A stretch of DNA of 64,000 bases from Cloeon dipterum (taxonomy: Eukaryota > Arthropoda > Insecta > Ephemeroptera > Baetidae). The notes under the pieces were generated by a model. The model saw only the letters and a list, made by a program, of their open reading frames with translations. It did not search any database and was not told the DNA's origin. The translations under genes were made by a program, and so were the position numbers. Numbering within the stretch: position 1 is the first letter of the stretch; each line of letters opens with the position of its first letter. The stretch spans positions 13,754,501 to 13,818,500 of the forward strand of contig NC_088787.1 of assembly GCF_949628265.1 (NCBI RefSeq), written 5' to 3'. Shown here in pieces: positions 24,401 to 34,528 of this stretch.

Positions 24401-26097
24401 TCGGTGCCAGGTACCGGCGAAACTAAATCCTATAAATATTGCGCAGCGGTGTCGTGGCCTTTTGATATTCATAGTATTTGCATGTGTGAGAGAGAGAGAC
24501 AGTAGAGCTAGAACTACCCCCTTCCACGTAAAGCTGCATGCGCGCATTTAAAATGGGCTATAGAAACTACAAACACTGACATTTCGCATGCAAAGATCAT
24601 AAAGCACGCACTATGTGTCACTCGCCTAATGGAGTGTTTATTTATTGCAAGAATAATAGTTCATGTTAGAATACTTTGCATTACGAGAAAGTTTTGAGTG
24701 GTGAACCTACCAATTATATGCAAATTAAGGAGAAAAAGACCAATATAAAAAACGGTGTTTTATTTCAAACGACTTTCTATCTATAATGAAGAGAAAATTC
24801 AGGAAAAAATCACGGCTGATGCCCTCACTATTTGGATAATTTGACCAATTAGATTCTTAGCTAGCTTTTAATTCATCTTTATTTATAGTCCCTCTTTCTT
24901 AATATTGCAGATCTCATCGCAGAAGGAATTAAATGGCAGATATTTCCGCCACATTCATATGTAAAACCTGTATAACTCGTATGTGCCAATTTTGATTTGT
25001 TTCAAATTATTTTTTGTATTATTTTGATGAGTTTAATGTATATTGATATATTTTTTAATTGTTTTGCAGCAATTCATTCGAGATGGGCGAACCCCTGATA
25101 GCGAAAAACATGCGAAAATTCGCATCCCAATATCATCCAATGGGCGCACGGGCCCAGAGGAAGCCCAATCCAGAAACGTTCCAGCTCGTGTTCCTGCCCC
25201 CTAACCGGGTTCTTTTATTAAACGCTAGACATTCATCCCGTGAAATTAAATCACGATTTTTGGAAATGTGCAAACCAACAAGTAGCGAGTCGGAAAACTG
25301 TCGCAATTCTCCCAAATCCGAATGGATCCGTCACTGCAATGCAAGAGTATTAAACGTGTGCAAATCAGCCCGCACACGACCCCCAAACACTCACATTGCA
25401 ACGTGCACGCAAAGCATGCGAGCCAAAGGCTTGGTCACCTTTCTATTTGAAATAACTACCATGCTTAAAGCTTAGACGACAGGAATTGCGTTGCTTATGT
25501 TGCAGTTAAATTTTAATTGCGTAAGCGTACCACAAAGTTGGGGCCCATGGAGAGTCTCTGGCAGTTTCTAATCTCTCTCATGCACAATTCAGTTGTCATG
25601 TGGTCGTCCGTGGCTTCATCTCTCACGCCCCATCGCATGTCCACCACCTTTTTGTTAATTACAATTTACAGTAGATGCCATATGAAGCGCTCAGCAAAAT
25701 AATAAATCATTCTTTTAAATGAACAACTACCTGAAATTCAAGGCCGTGTTTCTCGCGACAGTAGTCCTTCAGTTTTGGGTACACCTGGGCCATCAAAGTG
25801 TTCCTCTCCATGCCAGTGTCTGAGCCAATAACGATGTAATTTAAAAAAGCGAGGCTCACTTATTCTGTATTGTCGCAGATCACTAAGTGTTATTTAACCT
25901 TTCAAGGCAAGTTAGCGTAAAAAATATCGGCATATTATGGAATTGGTGTCAAAATTGAAAAGAAAGTGCTGGAACAAAACTAAATATTGACCTGTGAAAG
26001 TAGAGCTGGTAAAAATGCGAACAATCTTGGAGCTGACGGGCGGCAGCCGATGCTCCAGCGAGCCCGCAAAAATCCTGTCCACCATCCGATCGTCCAT
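15474..26097 (-). CDS. NACHT and WD-repeat protein, NWD2-like STAND NTPase, 29 exons, 1736 aa
   Basis: Cytosolic STAND-class NTPase predicted to switch on nucleotide binding and to use a C-terminal WD40 region as scaffold or sensor. Twenty-nine exons found by splice sites join to 5,211 nt with no internal stop. The start ATG at 26,095-26,097 lies in a perfect Kozak context (GCCACCATGG) with an in-frame TGA 6 nt upstream. Order: N-terminal NWD/TEP1-like module (IVRIFTSSTFTDT..ERN, VVDMRWGVRDEATDD), NACHT with P-loop GEGGCGKTS (391-399) and Walker B LLLFLDSIDQL (479-489), helical linker (about 660-920), WD40 repeats (about 925-1736). Length is close to vertebrate NWD2 (about 1,740 from memory) and longer than NWD1, so I favour NWD2-like; an alignment would decide. 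Function in arthropods is not known to me. Exon lists are in the four module entries. Confidence 0.92.
15985..16240 (+). repeat. dispersed repeat copy D
   Basis: A segment in the last intron of the NWD gene matches three other places in the window. The core ATTTCGATTCCTCTCGTCGA (16030 region) and the following GATCTGTCCAA differ at 4 of 31 positions from the reverse complement of copy B at 38.8 kb. The tail AGTTCATGCATTGGCAA (16219-16235) recurs exactly at 33669-33685. No terminal repeats or coding potential are obvious; a non-autonomous element is likely. Confidence 0.6.
19351..19700 (-). other. GC-AG intron in the NWD-like gene
   Basis: Exon 18 ends ...TTTCGCACAG and continues GCAAGT, the classic strong GC donor context; the acceptor is ...CTAAAG before GCGGGCATG. 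Reading through would hit a stop after about 12 codons, and no GT donor nearby keeps the frame, so GC-AG splicing is the simplest reading. Confidence 0.8.
20349..20962 (-). other. NWD-like gene, exons 14-16: helical linker before WD40
   Basis: Coding exons: 20962-20857, 20796-20624, 20568-20349. The sequence reads KVSRYNLRKFGELPFHLVRS, then FDDLFEHVLFNYQWIHAKL, then LRLGGAILGVYPDMLASQLV, alpha-helical throughout and typical of the linker that joins NACHT to the WD40 part in NWD proteins. All junctions keep frame (phases 2, 0, 2, 0). Confidence 0.85.
21183..22797 (-). other. NWD-like gene, exons 8-13: NACHT ATPase module
   Basis: Coding exons: 22797-22555, 22358-22158, 22102-21963, 21894-21684, 21628-21384, 21329-21183. 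Exon 8 begins VFYGREDTLERIRAHQQ and carries the P-loop GEGGCGKTS. Exon 9 carries the Walker B strand LLLFLDSIDQL with the acidic pair D484 and D487. Exon 10 ends at donor GTGCTT (after ACACG), not the nearer GTTACA; only this choice keeps the frame into exon 11 (CGC ATG TGG). Exons 11-13 contain the winged-helix and helical part (VFHALAYITAAKSGLSESEL, NYFHSSIADYF). Both nucleotide-binding motifs look intact, so the protein should be an active switch. Confidence 0.9.
22848..26097 (-). other. NWD-like gene, exons 1-7: N-terminal module, residues 1-362
   Basis: Coding exons, 5' to 3' on the minus strand: 26097-25992, 25819-25731, 25647-25531, 24051-23848, 23584-23440, 23334-23109, 23046-22848. 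The first four hold the conserved NWD/TEP1 N-terminal block: SSKIVRIFTSSTFTDTGMER, DMRWGVRDEATDDHMTTE, then NFVCFLGQKYGYRPIP. This block resembles the DUF4062/TIR-like fold placed before NACHT in several animal STAND proteins. Exons 5-7 form a mostly helical, acidic-basic spacer. Intron 3 (24,052-25,530) is the longest at about 1.5 kb; a 130-codon plus-strand frame inside it is treated as chance. Confidence 0.9.
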
Positions 26098-26738
26098 GGT
26101 GGCTCAAGAAGTTCCTCTTGATGAGGTCCAACTAACTGATGAAGCGAGAATTCAATTTGGCGCACGACTTAAACCGACTGGCGCAGTGGAGCGCTCAATT
26201 TTGTTGATTCATCGCCATGGCTACGTTTAAAACGGCACCACTATACGGTTAAAATTTTTTCGCGAATTACTGAAAATTTTAAAAGCGCGGTTTTTATCCC
26301 CAACACAAGTAATCACAGCATAGAAACATCGAATCGCACATTTTCGAGATAAAAAGAACTTCATGATTAAAGTAATGTCCATATTTACTAGTATTCTACG
26401 TAACCGTCATTACCATTCACCAGACAACAGGCTACATTACACTTATCCAAATCACATGCATTTGTCAATATTTAGCTTAGAATATATATTTAGTGAGAAT
26501 AATTTCATCGGAAATTCCTTACTGAAAATCATTATGTGACTATTTAAAAAGAAGCTCAACTAGTTATTTTAGAAGCCGCTATTTTCAAGAAATTAAAAAC
26601 AAATGCGTTTATTACGTTGTCGATAAAAATTAAAGGAAACACAAATAATATTTTTCATTTCTAAAACCATTAGAGTTATAGTTGCACTCTGCTTTCATTA
26701 CTACACATTGAGTGCCTTTGCGCACTTAGACCCTTAAA
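26098..26738. promoter_or_regulatory. shared head-to-head promoter region, NWD-like gene and claudin-like gene 1
   Basis: The 641 bp between two divergent start codons must hold the 5' UTRs and at least the proximal promoters of both genes, unless either has a remote first exon. It is strongly AT-rich with no clear TATA box at a convincing distance. Inverted TTTCAA and TAGAA-type words are present but nothing decisive. Confidence 0.5.
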
Positions 26739-27659
26739 ATGAGCGTGCACGTTTTGCACGTTGCAACTTTTTTTGCGATAGTCAGTTCTTTGGTTCTGCT
26801 GAGTGTCTTTTTCGCACCCTGGTGGCTAGTTAATGACGGTCATCATCCAAATGAAACCTTCCAACGACTTGGTATGTGTGCAAGTGTTTAACCCTCAAAA
26901 TCATTTGAAATCTTCGGTTAGGCCTTTGGACGGCCTGCTTCAAGGACGCCAACGTATCGCACACTGAATCCAGCACTCAATGCTCGTGGATCTTCAACGA
27001 GGATGATCTTTCAAATCATAATATCACGATACCGGGTAAATTTTTACTTTTTAGCGATAAGACGCTTTTACGTTGTTTTCGGCTCTAAAAATAATGTTTG
27101 TGCGTCGTTAATTTTTATATAGACATCTCAGGTAGTAAACATAATTAAAATTTCAGCCTTCTTCACCGTCACCCAGACGCTTGTTACCCTCTGTGTTGCA
27201 TTTTTGATACTTATAAGTTTGCCGGCATTGACGCGCTTTTTTTACGTTCATGAAGGTGCAAGATCCAAGATCAATTTACTCTTCGTCATCTCAGGATGCT
27301 TGAGCTTTTCAGGTATGATTAATTACAATCTGTTTCATCCCCATCTACTGTTTCTAAGTTAAATTATTAATTTGATGTAAATTTTCAGACTAGTTTAATA
27401 ATAGATTTTATTTATTTCAGCTCTTTGCGGTACTGCAGCAATAATTGTTTTTGGTGCGTATAGTACGGAGCAGCAGTGGGTGCCAAACATTGAGCACAAA
27501 AACATAGGCACAGCATACTATACTGCAGTTATTTGTATTTTCTTTGAATGGATTGCCTCTCTTCTTGTGTACTTGAAATTTTTGGAAGAGCGAGGCAAAA
27601 ACAGAAATGACCATTTTACCTTAATAGATGCAACCGATTTTTCTGTTTACACCTTATAA
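26739..27659 (+). CDS. claudin-like four-pass membrane protein 1, 4 exons, 213 aa
   Basis: Exons 26739-26871, 26922-27035, 27157-27312, 27421-27659; all three introns are phase 1. Four hydrophobic segments: about 5-26, 83-107, 119-142 and 163-187. The first extracellular loop carries the claudin-family pattern: W28/W29, an N-glycosylation sequon NET at 38-40, GLW at 45-47, and cysteines 50 and 65 followed by CSWIF. This fits the arthropod Claudin_2 type tetraspans, some of which build septate junctions. It is the most diverged of the four paralogues: the HNYIGWSYALAV motif before TM4 in gene 2 reads HKNIGTAYYTAV here. It ends in SVYTL, which could act as a class II PDZ ligand. First of four tandem copies and divergent from the NWD gene. 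Confidence 0.87.
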
Positions 27660-27819
27660 TGTGTGCACTCAACACCTAATCAATTTTGGTTGCGCTGGAC
27701 TACGTGCATAACAGTTGTGAAATTAATTTCAAAACTTTAGTAAAACTCAAATATTGCGGTGATTTTTAACGTATCCAAAAAATTTTTATGTGAACAAAAA
27801 AACTCAACATTCTATATTA

Positions 27820-27829
27820 AATAAATAAA
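27820..27829 (+). terminator. overlapping AATAAA polyadenylation signals, claudin-like gene 1
   Basis: AATAAATAAA holds two overlapping AATAAA hexamers, about 160 nt after the stop codon of claudin-like gene 1. Confidence 0.65.
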
Positions 27830-27964
27830 ATTTCGGTGTTTAAACCTCATAGGTCATCTGCTCATCAAAATGAAAAGAAATCCAAAAGTTTTGATTCTAC
27901 ATTCACTTTCTAAAAAAAAATACTCAAATTTGTTTCCGTGCATGTTCTATCTGATATTTTAGTT

Positions 27965-27976
27965 CCCCCCCCCCCC
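27965..27976. repeat. homopolymer run of 12 C
   Basis: Twelve consecutive C residues lie in an AT-rich spacer. Such runs are unstable and error-prone in assembly, so the exact length is uncertain. Confidence 0.9.
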
Positions 27977-28783
27977 AACCGTTAATCGATAATTTAATGA
28001 CGCTATCAGGAATCGAATTATAGAAGAACTTGGCAGCTAAAGCTGCTTTAAATAGGATATAAAAACATTTCTCAGTCGCGAGTCGTGAAGCAAATAAGAA
28101 ATTGGTATTAAGTGAATTATATTTTATTTTGACATATTACAATTAACTTTATAGATTCTAAAATTGAGTTTATTGTGGATCAGAAGGGTGGCTATCTATG
28201 TCCCACATATCCCCACACATACAAGCATTAACAACGAAAATACGTACTAAATTTCTTTTTAAAGAGGATTTTATAAAGCTGTTTATTCTCACAATTTGTC
28301 AAAGTACATTCATGTTATCACAGGTCAGTTTACAAATAGGATTGATACTCCAAAATCCTGGAATTCCTGGTTACAATTGTTGAAAAAATTGTTCATCGAT
28401 CAGCTGCTTACTGCATTCAAAAACAATAATTCAAATACTTTTCGACTGTCGCCCTGGGTCGATCCACTTCAATTAGTAGAGAATGAGATGCATCATTACA
28501 ATTATACGCCATTGCCTTGGTTAATTATTCACTTTCATCATGAAGATTGCTATTGATTTATAGCGAGCTTCATTGTGTAAAATTTGTTGAATAATTAATA
28601 GTGTGTGGTCGGCAACGCATTGGCCCGTCCACACAAGAGGCTTTTTCCCCGAGCGGCACACGACGGCGCGGCGCCGCTGCCGCACGCCACCTATTTCGCT
28701 GCTCAGGCACCACAGAACCAAACAAATTCCAGCCCAGAGGAGCCCGTCGCTCTCACACTGCCCAGCCCCAAAAGTCCCTAAAA
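27977..28783 (+). other. spacer and 5' UTR/promoter of claudin-like gene 2
   Basis: The first 600 bp are AT-rich with nothing recognisable. From about 28,600 composition shifts to GC-rich (GACGGCGCGGCGCCGCTGCC and a CAGCCC-rich stretch) and continues to the ATG at 28,784, as expected for a promoter-proximal 5' UTR. No splice site is needed before the start codon. Confidence 0.45.
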
Positions 28784-29725
28784 ATGGGCTACCGGGAGAA
28801 AAACATGCTCATTGCGAGTTGCTTGCTGCTCTTTTGCTTTTTTCTCGTGGTGATCGCCTTTTCTACGCCCTGCTGGTTGGAAAATGACGGAGAGCTTCCG
28901 GACGCCACCTTCCAACGGATTGGTATGTCTACATCTTGTTAGGCGTGGCTCCAACACAAAAGCGTCCACAACAGGTGGTTCCAGGCTGATTTTTTTATCT
29001 TTTTTACAGGACTCTGGCAAGTTTGCTTCAAGAACTTTGAAGAGCCGCACCATTGGTACGACACCAAGTTCACTGGCTGCTGGTGGGTCTTTGAGGAAGA
29101 GTACTACATCATTCACGACTTCTTGCTGCCGTGTATGGATTTTGAATTTTCGCTATAGATACAATTTTCTCGTTACTGTTTAATCAGATCTCATTCATGT
29201 TAGATTACACAAAATTGAAATATTTTATCTTATACTAAATTTATAATATTCGATCTCTTTTCCAGCATTCTTTGTAACGACCCAGACGTTCTTCACTTTC
29301 TGCCTTGTAGCCCTGCTTATCTGTTTGCTCTTTTTGGCACGCTACGTCTGCATTGATGACGATGACCCAAACATGGCTACTTTGCTGTTTATTGTCTCGG
29401 GATTTTCAGGCTTTTCAGGTAACCCCTTTTTTATTTACTCTGCTGACCGTTTAACGAGCGATGTGATATCAAACAGACTCTTAAAATAATTCATGTTTCA
29501 GCATTCTGCGGTACCATATCAGTGGTGATCTTTGGCGCTTATGGAGACAGTCGGTACTGGATGCCTCATTGGGAACACAATTACATTGGGTGGTCCTACG
29601 CGCTGGCAGTTATCAGCATTCTTCTAATGTGGATTGCCACGGCTCAAATTTTCGCAGAGGCCAGGGTTCACCGTGCCAAAGACAGGCGCGAAAGGCAAAG
29701 AAGGGCTGCGTATGGACTTGGCTAA
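28784..29725 (+). CDS. claudin-like four-pass membrane protein 2, 4 exons, 212 aa
   Basis: Exons 28784-28922, 29010-29132, 29266-29418, 29502-29725; all introns phase 1 and at the same positions as in gene 1. The signature in loop 1 is W34 (TPCWLEND), GLW at 47-49, VCF, then GCWWVFEEEYY. TM2 starts at LPSFFVTTQTFFTFCLVALL, TM3 at LLFIVSGFSGFSAFCGTISV, and TM4 follows HNYIGWSYALAVISILLMWI. The C-terminal tail is short and basic (RRERQRRAAYGLG). It probably acts at lateral membranes or septate junctions like other arthropod claudin-like proteins; that role is inferred from the family only. Context and shared intron positions show gene 1 and gene 2 arose by tandem duplication. Confidence 0.9.
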
Positions 29726-30900
29726 ATAGGTTTAAAAACCCTTTCCGCCGCCATTCCTTTTTTATCTTATATTTTTAGTAAAATCGAATCTCAGTTTTTA
29801 CTACAGGAATCTTTGATATAGAATCTGATATTATTTCTGGTCAGTTTGAAAACGCATTTGTTGAATTCCCACTGAATAACTGACCATTATAAAATTTTAT
29901 AATCTCATCACAAAAGATCGCAACATTAACTCAATGTTAAGCTCTAAAATTGTATATATAATTTCTTTATTGTATTTGCAACACTTAAGGTTAAGGCTGG
30001 GAGATGCAACACTTGTTTATTAATCATTGCAAGTGCATGAATTTTATTCAAGCGGCTACTCTGTGACCTAAATCCGTCCATTGTTGGTTTCATTGTCAGA
30101 GTCTGGCTGGCAGTATTTTCCCACGCCATTGCAATTTCGAATTTTGATGCAAATTCACAAAAATAATATATTGAAGTAGTTTGTTGAGCCATTTTCGGCC
30201 TAAACTGGCTATGGGCAGTTTTATTTTAGATATTAAACACACGTCCATGTGAAATAGTCAGATAAAAACCATTTGATCATGTTTGATGATTATTTTTGAC
30301 TTGAAATAACATTTGTAATGATATTGACCAGAAGTGGCACACGAGCTATGAACTGATACGCAATTTACCCGTCCAAATCGTTGAAGGAGACACCTATTCA
30401 TAAATGATTTTGTATGCACTAATGTACATCTGACAAAAATAAAATATTCTTGGAAAGAATAAAAAAACTACTCTCGTTTTCATTTGAATCTTTTTATGAC
30501 GAAATGATATAATTTTAATCTAAATGACTCAGTGACCCATTAAAACTCGACTCTGTTGCCTCAGACAATTACGCCAGGACTTCACATCATTTTACCCACG
30601 TTTGTGGGAAAAGTTAATTCCCACCGGTGGCGAACATTTCTGCAAAATTAGCAAGCGCAGCACGCGAGACGCTGTAACTTAAGCGTCGCATGGTCGGATC
30701 GATGGGAGAGGCAACCTTCTGCTACCTGAGCAACCTGAGCGGCCCTGCTACGAGCCTACCCGCCGTGTCTACCTAATTAAAATAACTGGCATATGTTCCA
30801 CGGAGGCGCTGCGGTTCGTGACTCACTCAAACGAACCAAACACAACGACAGGGCGTGCACCTGCTATTCTCAAATTTGAGCTGCCTTATTTTTATCAAAA
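29726..30900 (+). other. 3' UTR of claudin-like gene 2 and spacer
   Basis: No gene seen. AATAAA signals lie at about 30,438 and 30,459, some 0.7 kb after the gene 2 stop, and are the most likely 3' end. From about 30,540 the sequence becomes more GC-balanced, leading into the first exon of gene 3. Confidence 0.45.
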
Positions 30901-30939
30901 CTGCCCCACATCGGAAGGAATAGCGGTGCGAGCTTTTCC

Positions 30940-31010
30940 GCGTCGATAAGGCGAAGTAATCAGCAAAAGTGGAGAGACAGGTGAAAATCTACCGGGCACC
31001 TCCCGCGAAG
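30940..31010 (+). other. putative non-coding first exon of claudin-like gene 3
   Basis: GC-rich sequence ends in CCCGCGAAG followed by a consensus donor GTGAGT at 31,011. The coding part of gene 3 begins directly after an acceptor (CTTGAAGGCAG, ending 31,739), only 2 nt before its ATG, so an upstream 5' UTR exon is required; this is the nearest good donor. The exon's 5' end is not defined by the sequence. Confidence 0.55.
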
Positions 31011-31741
31011 GTGAGTCTTACAATTTGCACCTCAACCAGGGCTGTGTGTTTGTCGAGCGGAACCTCTCGCACAAAGAGACCTTTTGACACCCAAGCAATT
31101 AATACATTGCCCCGAAATATGGCGCTTCCGAAGCTCAGAGTACGTAAAACATCAGTCTGCTCGGCGCTTTGTTTCAGTGAGCACCAAGTTCAATCGTAAG
31201 AAAAGACAAAAGGGAGGCGCGGTTCTCGCAAACGGGCGCACCCAACAGGTTTGAGCAAAAAGCATTCAGCATTTGCAGCCAGATTTTGGTGCTTCATTAG
31301 GTTTTAATTTGCAAGGCTTCTTAATTTAATTTTCGGGGTGACACTTTTAAGCTTTTTATTTTAATTTGCATTCTTGCATTTTACTGCTTATTCATGGTTA
31401 TTTTATTTTCTAACTTCTAACAATCGCATTCACCACACACAAGACGTTATCTTGCGCCAATTCCTGCTTAACATTTGCATCTTAATAATATTTATTTTAC
31501 TCTATGGCATTGAAACCAGTCTTGTCTCAGCATTTCTCGCGTCAGAATATACATTCGTAATACGTATTTATTCATTATTAACTTTTGGTGACATCAGGTA
31601 ATCAAGATCAGCTTTCTGGAAATATACAAATCTTTAAATCCTTTCATAAAAAATGGCTTCGTTTTTTGTGCTTTGTAGGGGTGGCAATTTTTATTTTGAT
31701 CAATCTAATTGAATTTTTCTTTCTGTTACTTGAAGGCAGCG

Positions 31742-32740
31742 ATGGTGGCTAAAAAGCGAAGCCTCGCGGGTAACTGCGCCCTGGCAGTGTTTGCACTGAC
31801 TTTCATTTGCGTCTTCGTGGCATTCTGCTCGCCCAGTTGGATTGTCAGCGACTACCGCATCACAGGAGCGCGTCTGGAGAGGTTCGGCTTGTGGGCCCAT
31901 TGCTTCAGGTCACTACCTGACCCCACCGACGAATACCAGAGACGGTTTTTCGTTGGATGCCGCTGGATCTACGATCCTTTTACCACTGGATATGACAAGA
32001 TTAGAGGATTCCTTTTGCCTCGTAAGAAGGAAAAACATAACGAGATGTTCTTAAACAATAATCCACTCTCTTTACAGCTTTCATAATCGCTACACAGTTT
32101 TTCTACACGGTGGCATTTATTTTGACGCTGATCGCCTTTGGACTCTGCTTGTTGTACTCCTTGTGTTGTGGACCTGATCAGTCAAGATACGTGCAGCTAG
32201 TACGAGCAATAGGGCTAGTCTTACTGTCGGCAGGTAATAACCCATATTAGCGAAAAATGATGAAAGTTCGTTGGATTTATTGAAATTTCTATTAAGTGTG
32301 TTTTAAAATAATTTTTCATATCGCTAGTTAACAAAAATGAGGTTAGCTATAAAGAGCATTTTTTTAAATATTTATCAGTTTGGTTGTTTTTAGTCATTTA
32401 TATAGAATCTCTATCAAATGTAAAATAATGTATGTGATATCACTTACAACTCCATTTAAAGCATATATCCCGTCGATATTTAATAAAACAATTTTCCATT
32501 GCAGGATTGTGTGCTGCAATAGCGGTTGTGGTGTTCGCAAGTTTGGCCAACCGGCAGGGCTGGATGCCCGGACACCGCAACAACTTCTTTGGCTGGTCAT
32601 TTGCACTTGCTGTGGCTGGTGTTTTCGCCTCAATTGTGGCTGGAACCTTGTTTATTATTGAGACACACATCCAGCAAAGGAAGGCTCGCGACATGAAAGA
32701 CTCACAGGCGAGGTTCAGCATAGAAGAGACCAAGGCGTAA
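31742..32740 (+). CDS. claudin-like four-pass membrane protein 3, 3 coding exons, 223 aa
   Basis: Coding exons 31742-32021, 32078-32233, 32505-32740. The ATG lies 2 nt after a splice acceptor. Loop 1 has SPSWIVSD, GLW at 49-51, C54 and GCRWIYDPF; TM2 follows LLPPFIIATQFFYTVAFILT; TM3 reads GLVLLSAGLCAAIAVVVFAS; TM4 follows RNNFFGWSFALAVAG. The tail is charged (QQRKARDMKDSQARFSIEE). Compared with genes 1 and 2 the intron just before GLW is missing, so their exons 1 and 2 are one exon here, while the two later introns keep position and phase. The role is presumed membrane or junctional as for the family. I see no sign of decay. Confidence 0.9.
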
Positions 32741-34250
32741 AACGTGGCCATGATCTGATCCTTAATTAGCGAAATGACTGATTATGGAAAACAACAATGT
32801 TTGCACAATGTTAACGCACCCGTCCAAGCAATCCAATACGACTTTTTAAGACCTTAGTCTTAATAGTACCTCACAAATCAATAAGAGTTAAAATGTCATT
32901 AGATCTGCAATCATGAGATCTTCATAAATATAAGAGTTTCAACTCATAATGTCAGTTCTGGAAATCAAAATAGCTCAACAAACGAAATATTTGATTGAAC
33001 AGTATTTTTTATCACTTTTTATATTATTTTTATACTTTTCCTCATTCCGATTACACTGCGTGGTATACTCAATAAGTTCAAAAATCAAGCTGAGTTGAAG
33101 CTTCGCGTCATAAAATAGATAAGTGTTCATTTTCATCTTTTTTTGTTTCTTAGGTTTCACAATGCTATGAATAGAGAGAAAGTTTGTGTAAGGAATAGTT
33201 TCGTTTAAAAATGTTTAAGTATAATACAAATGACCTACTTTTGAGTGCTTATATATTTGTTTAAAATGGAGGACAAAGCCTTTTTGTTCCTGATGTAGGA
33301 AAAAGGTACAAAAGCGTTCCTTCTTTGAAATTTACTCATCCGTCCAATATAGTGATTCAATGTGAAAGCGTCAGCGTGAAAAACCACCTGACTTGATTTA
33401 GTCTACCAATCAATACTATTTTTGTGCAACTATTTTGAAAATGTTTCAGAGAAACCGTCCAATTTTTTTGTTATTATACTAACACTATATTACAAAATTT
33501 TTCAGGAGGTTAAGTTCGATTTTGCGATAGTTGATGGAACATTATATTTTAATTGTTCAACGTGTATTGAAGCAATAATAATGTTTTGTATTAAATTGAA
33601 AATAAATATTTAAATTATATGTAGCATATGAAGTTTTTATTTTCTGAAGTGTGAATCAGAGTCATCTCAGTTCATGCATTGGCAAACAGGATTTTGCAGT
33701 ATCAATCCCCTTTCATACGTTTGCAGCGTGTGCCGTGTGCCATTTTCCTCTATGGAGAGGTGAAATCGAGGGGGATATTTATAATTTTAACGGACGTTGT
33801 CTCATCGCCTGAGCTCACGGACTGAAAAATTGGCTGAATTTTCTTATATAACCCTGAGTGCGACACAAGCTACATTTTCAGCTCATTCGTAAAACTGTTT
33901 ATATGGCTATTTGACTGATGGACTGGCAAAGGAGCAAAAAATTTACAATTATTTGTTGATTCTGTAAAAGCGATTTGCTCTTTTTGGATGCATTTTCAAA
34001 CATTCTTTTTCACAATTTACTCTTTTACTGTTGGATTTCAGTAAGGCAATGTCGATCTTCTTTCACAAAACACTTTTTTTAATTCCGCTTTAGTCTGTGG
34101 AAAAGAGTTGAAATTTAATATTTAATTAACATTCAATATTATAGCAGATCGCATGTATGGAAATTGGATAGTGAAATTAATTGTGTCGTTGGGGAGCACG
34201 CAGCACTCTCTCTTGTTTACTATGCTTAATATGTGAGGACCAAATTAATT
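32741..34250 (+). other. spacer between claudin-like genes 3 and 4
   Basis: AT-rich sequence without a recognisable gene. The first part is 3' UTR of gene 3; no well-placed AATAAA is seen until 33,601, so its end is uncertain. A 17-nt word (AGTTCATGCATTGGCAA, 33669-33685) is shared with repeat copy D at 16.2 kb. Confidence 0.4.
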
Positions 34251-34528
34251 AAAGCGCTTCAAAGGTGAGTAATCCTGGGCTTGGGCAAGCAGAAGGTGTA
34301 GAGCTGCGAGCGAGAGCACACATCGCGCCGTTCGTTCCCTCCGCGCATCGACAACAGCGCCGGTCGCGGCGCATTATTCAATCCAGCGGCCAAGCCCCAG
34401 CCCGAACCCTGTGAAGGCGTTGAAAACAACAAGCGCTTCGTCCCGCGGCCAATATTAGGCAAAAAATTCACTGAAGTCCGGGCCGATTTCGATTTCCAGG
34501 TCCGAAAAACCGAGGCCCCGAATCCAAC

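Noticed and set aside
25083-25475. 130-codon plus-strand frame inside NWD intron 3, preceded by an acceptor-like TTTTGCAG
   Set aside because: No domain or signal is recognisable, there is no partner exon, and it lies antisense in an intron. Could be chance.
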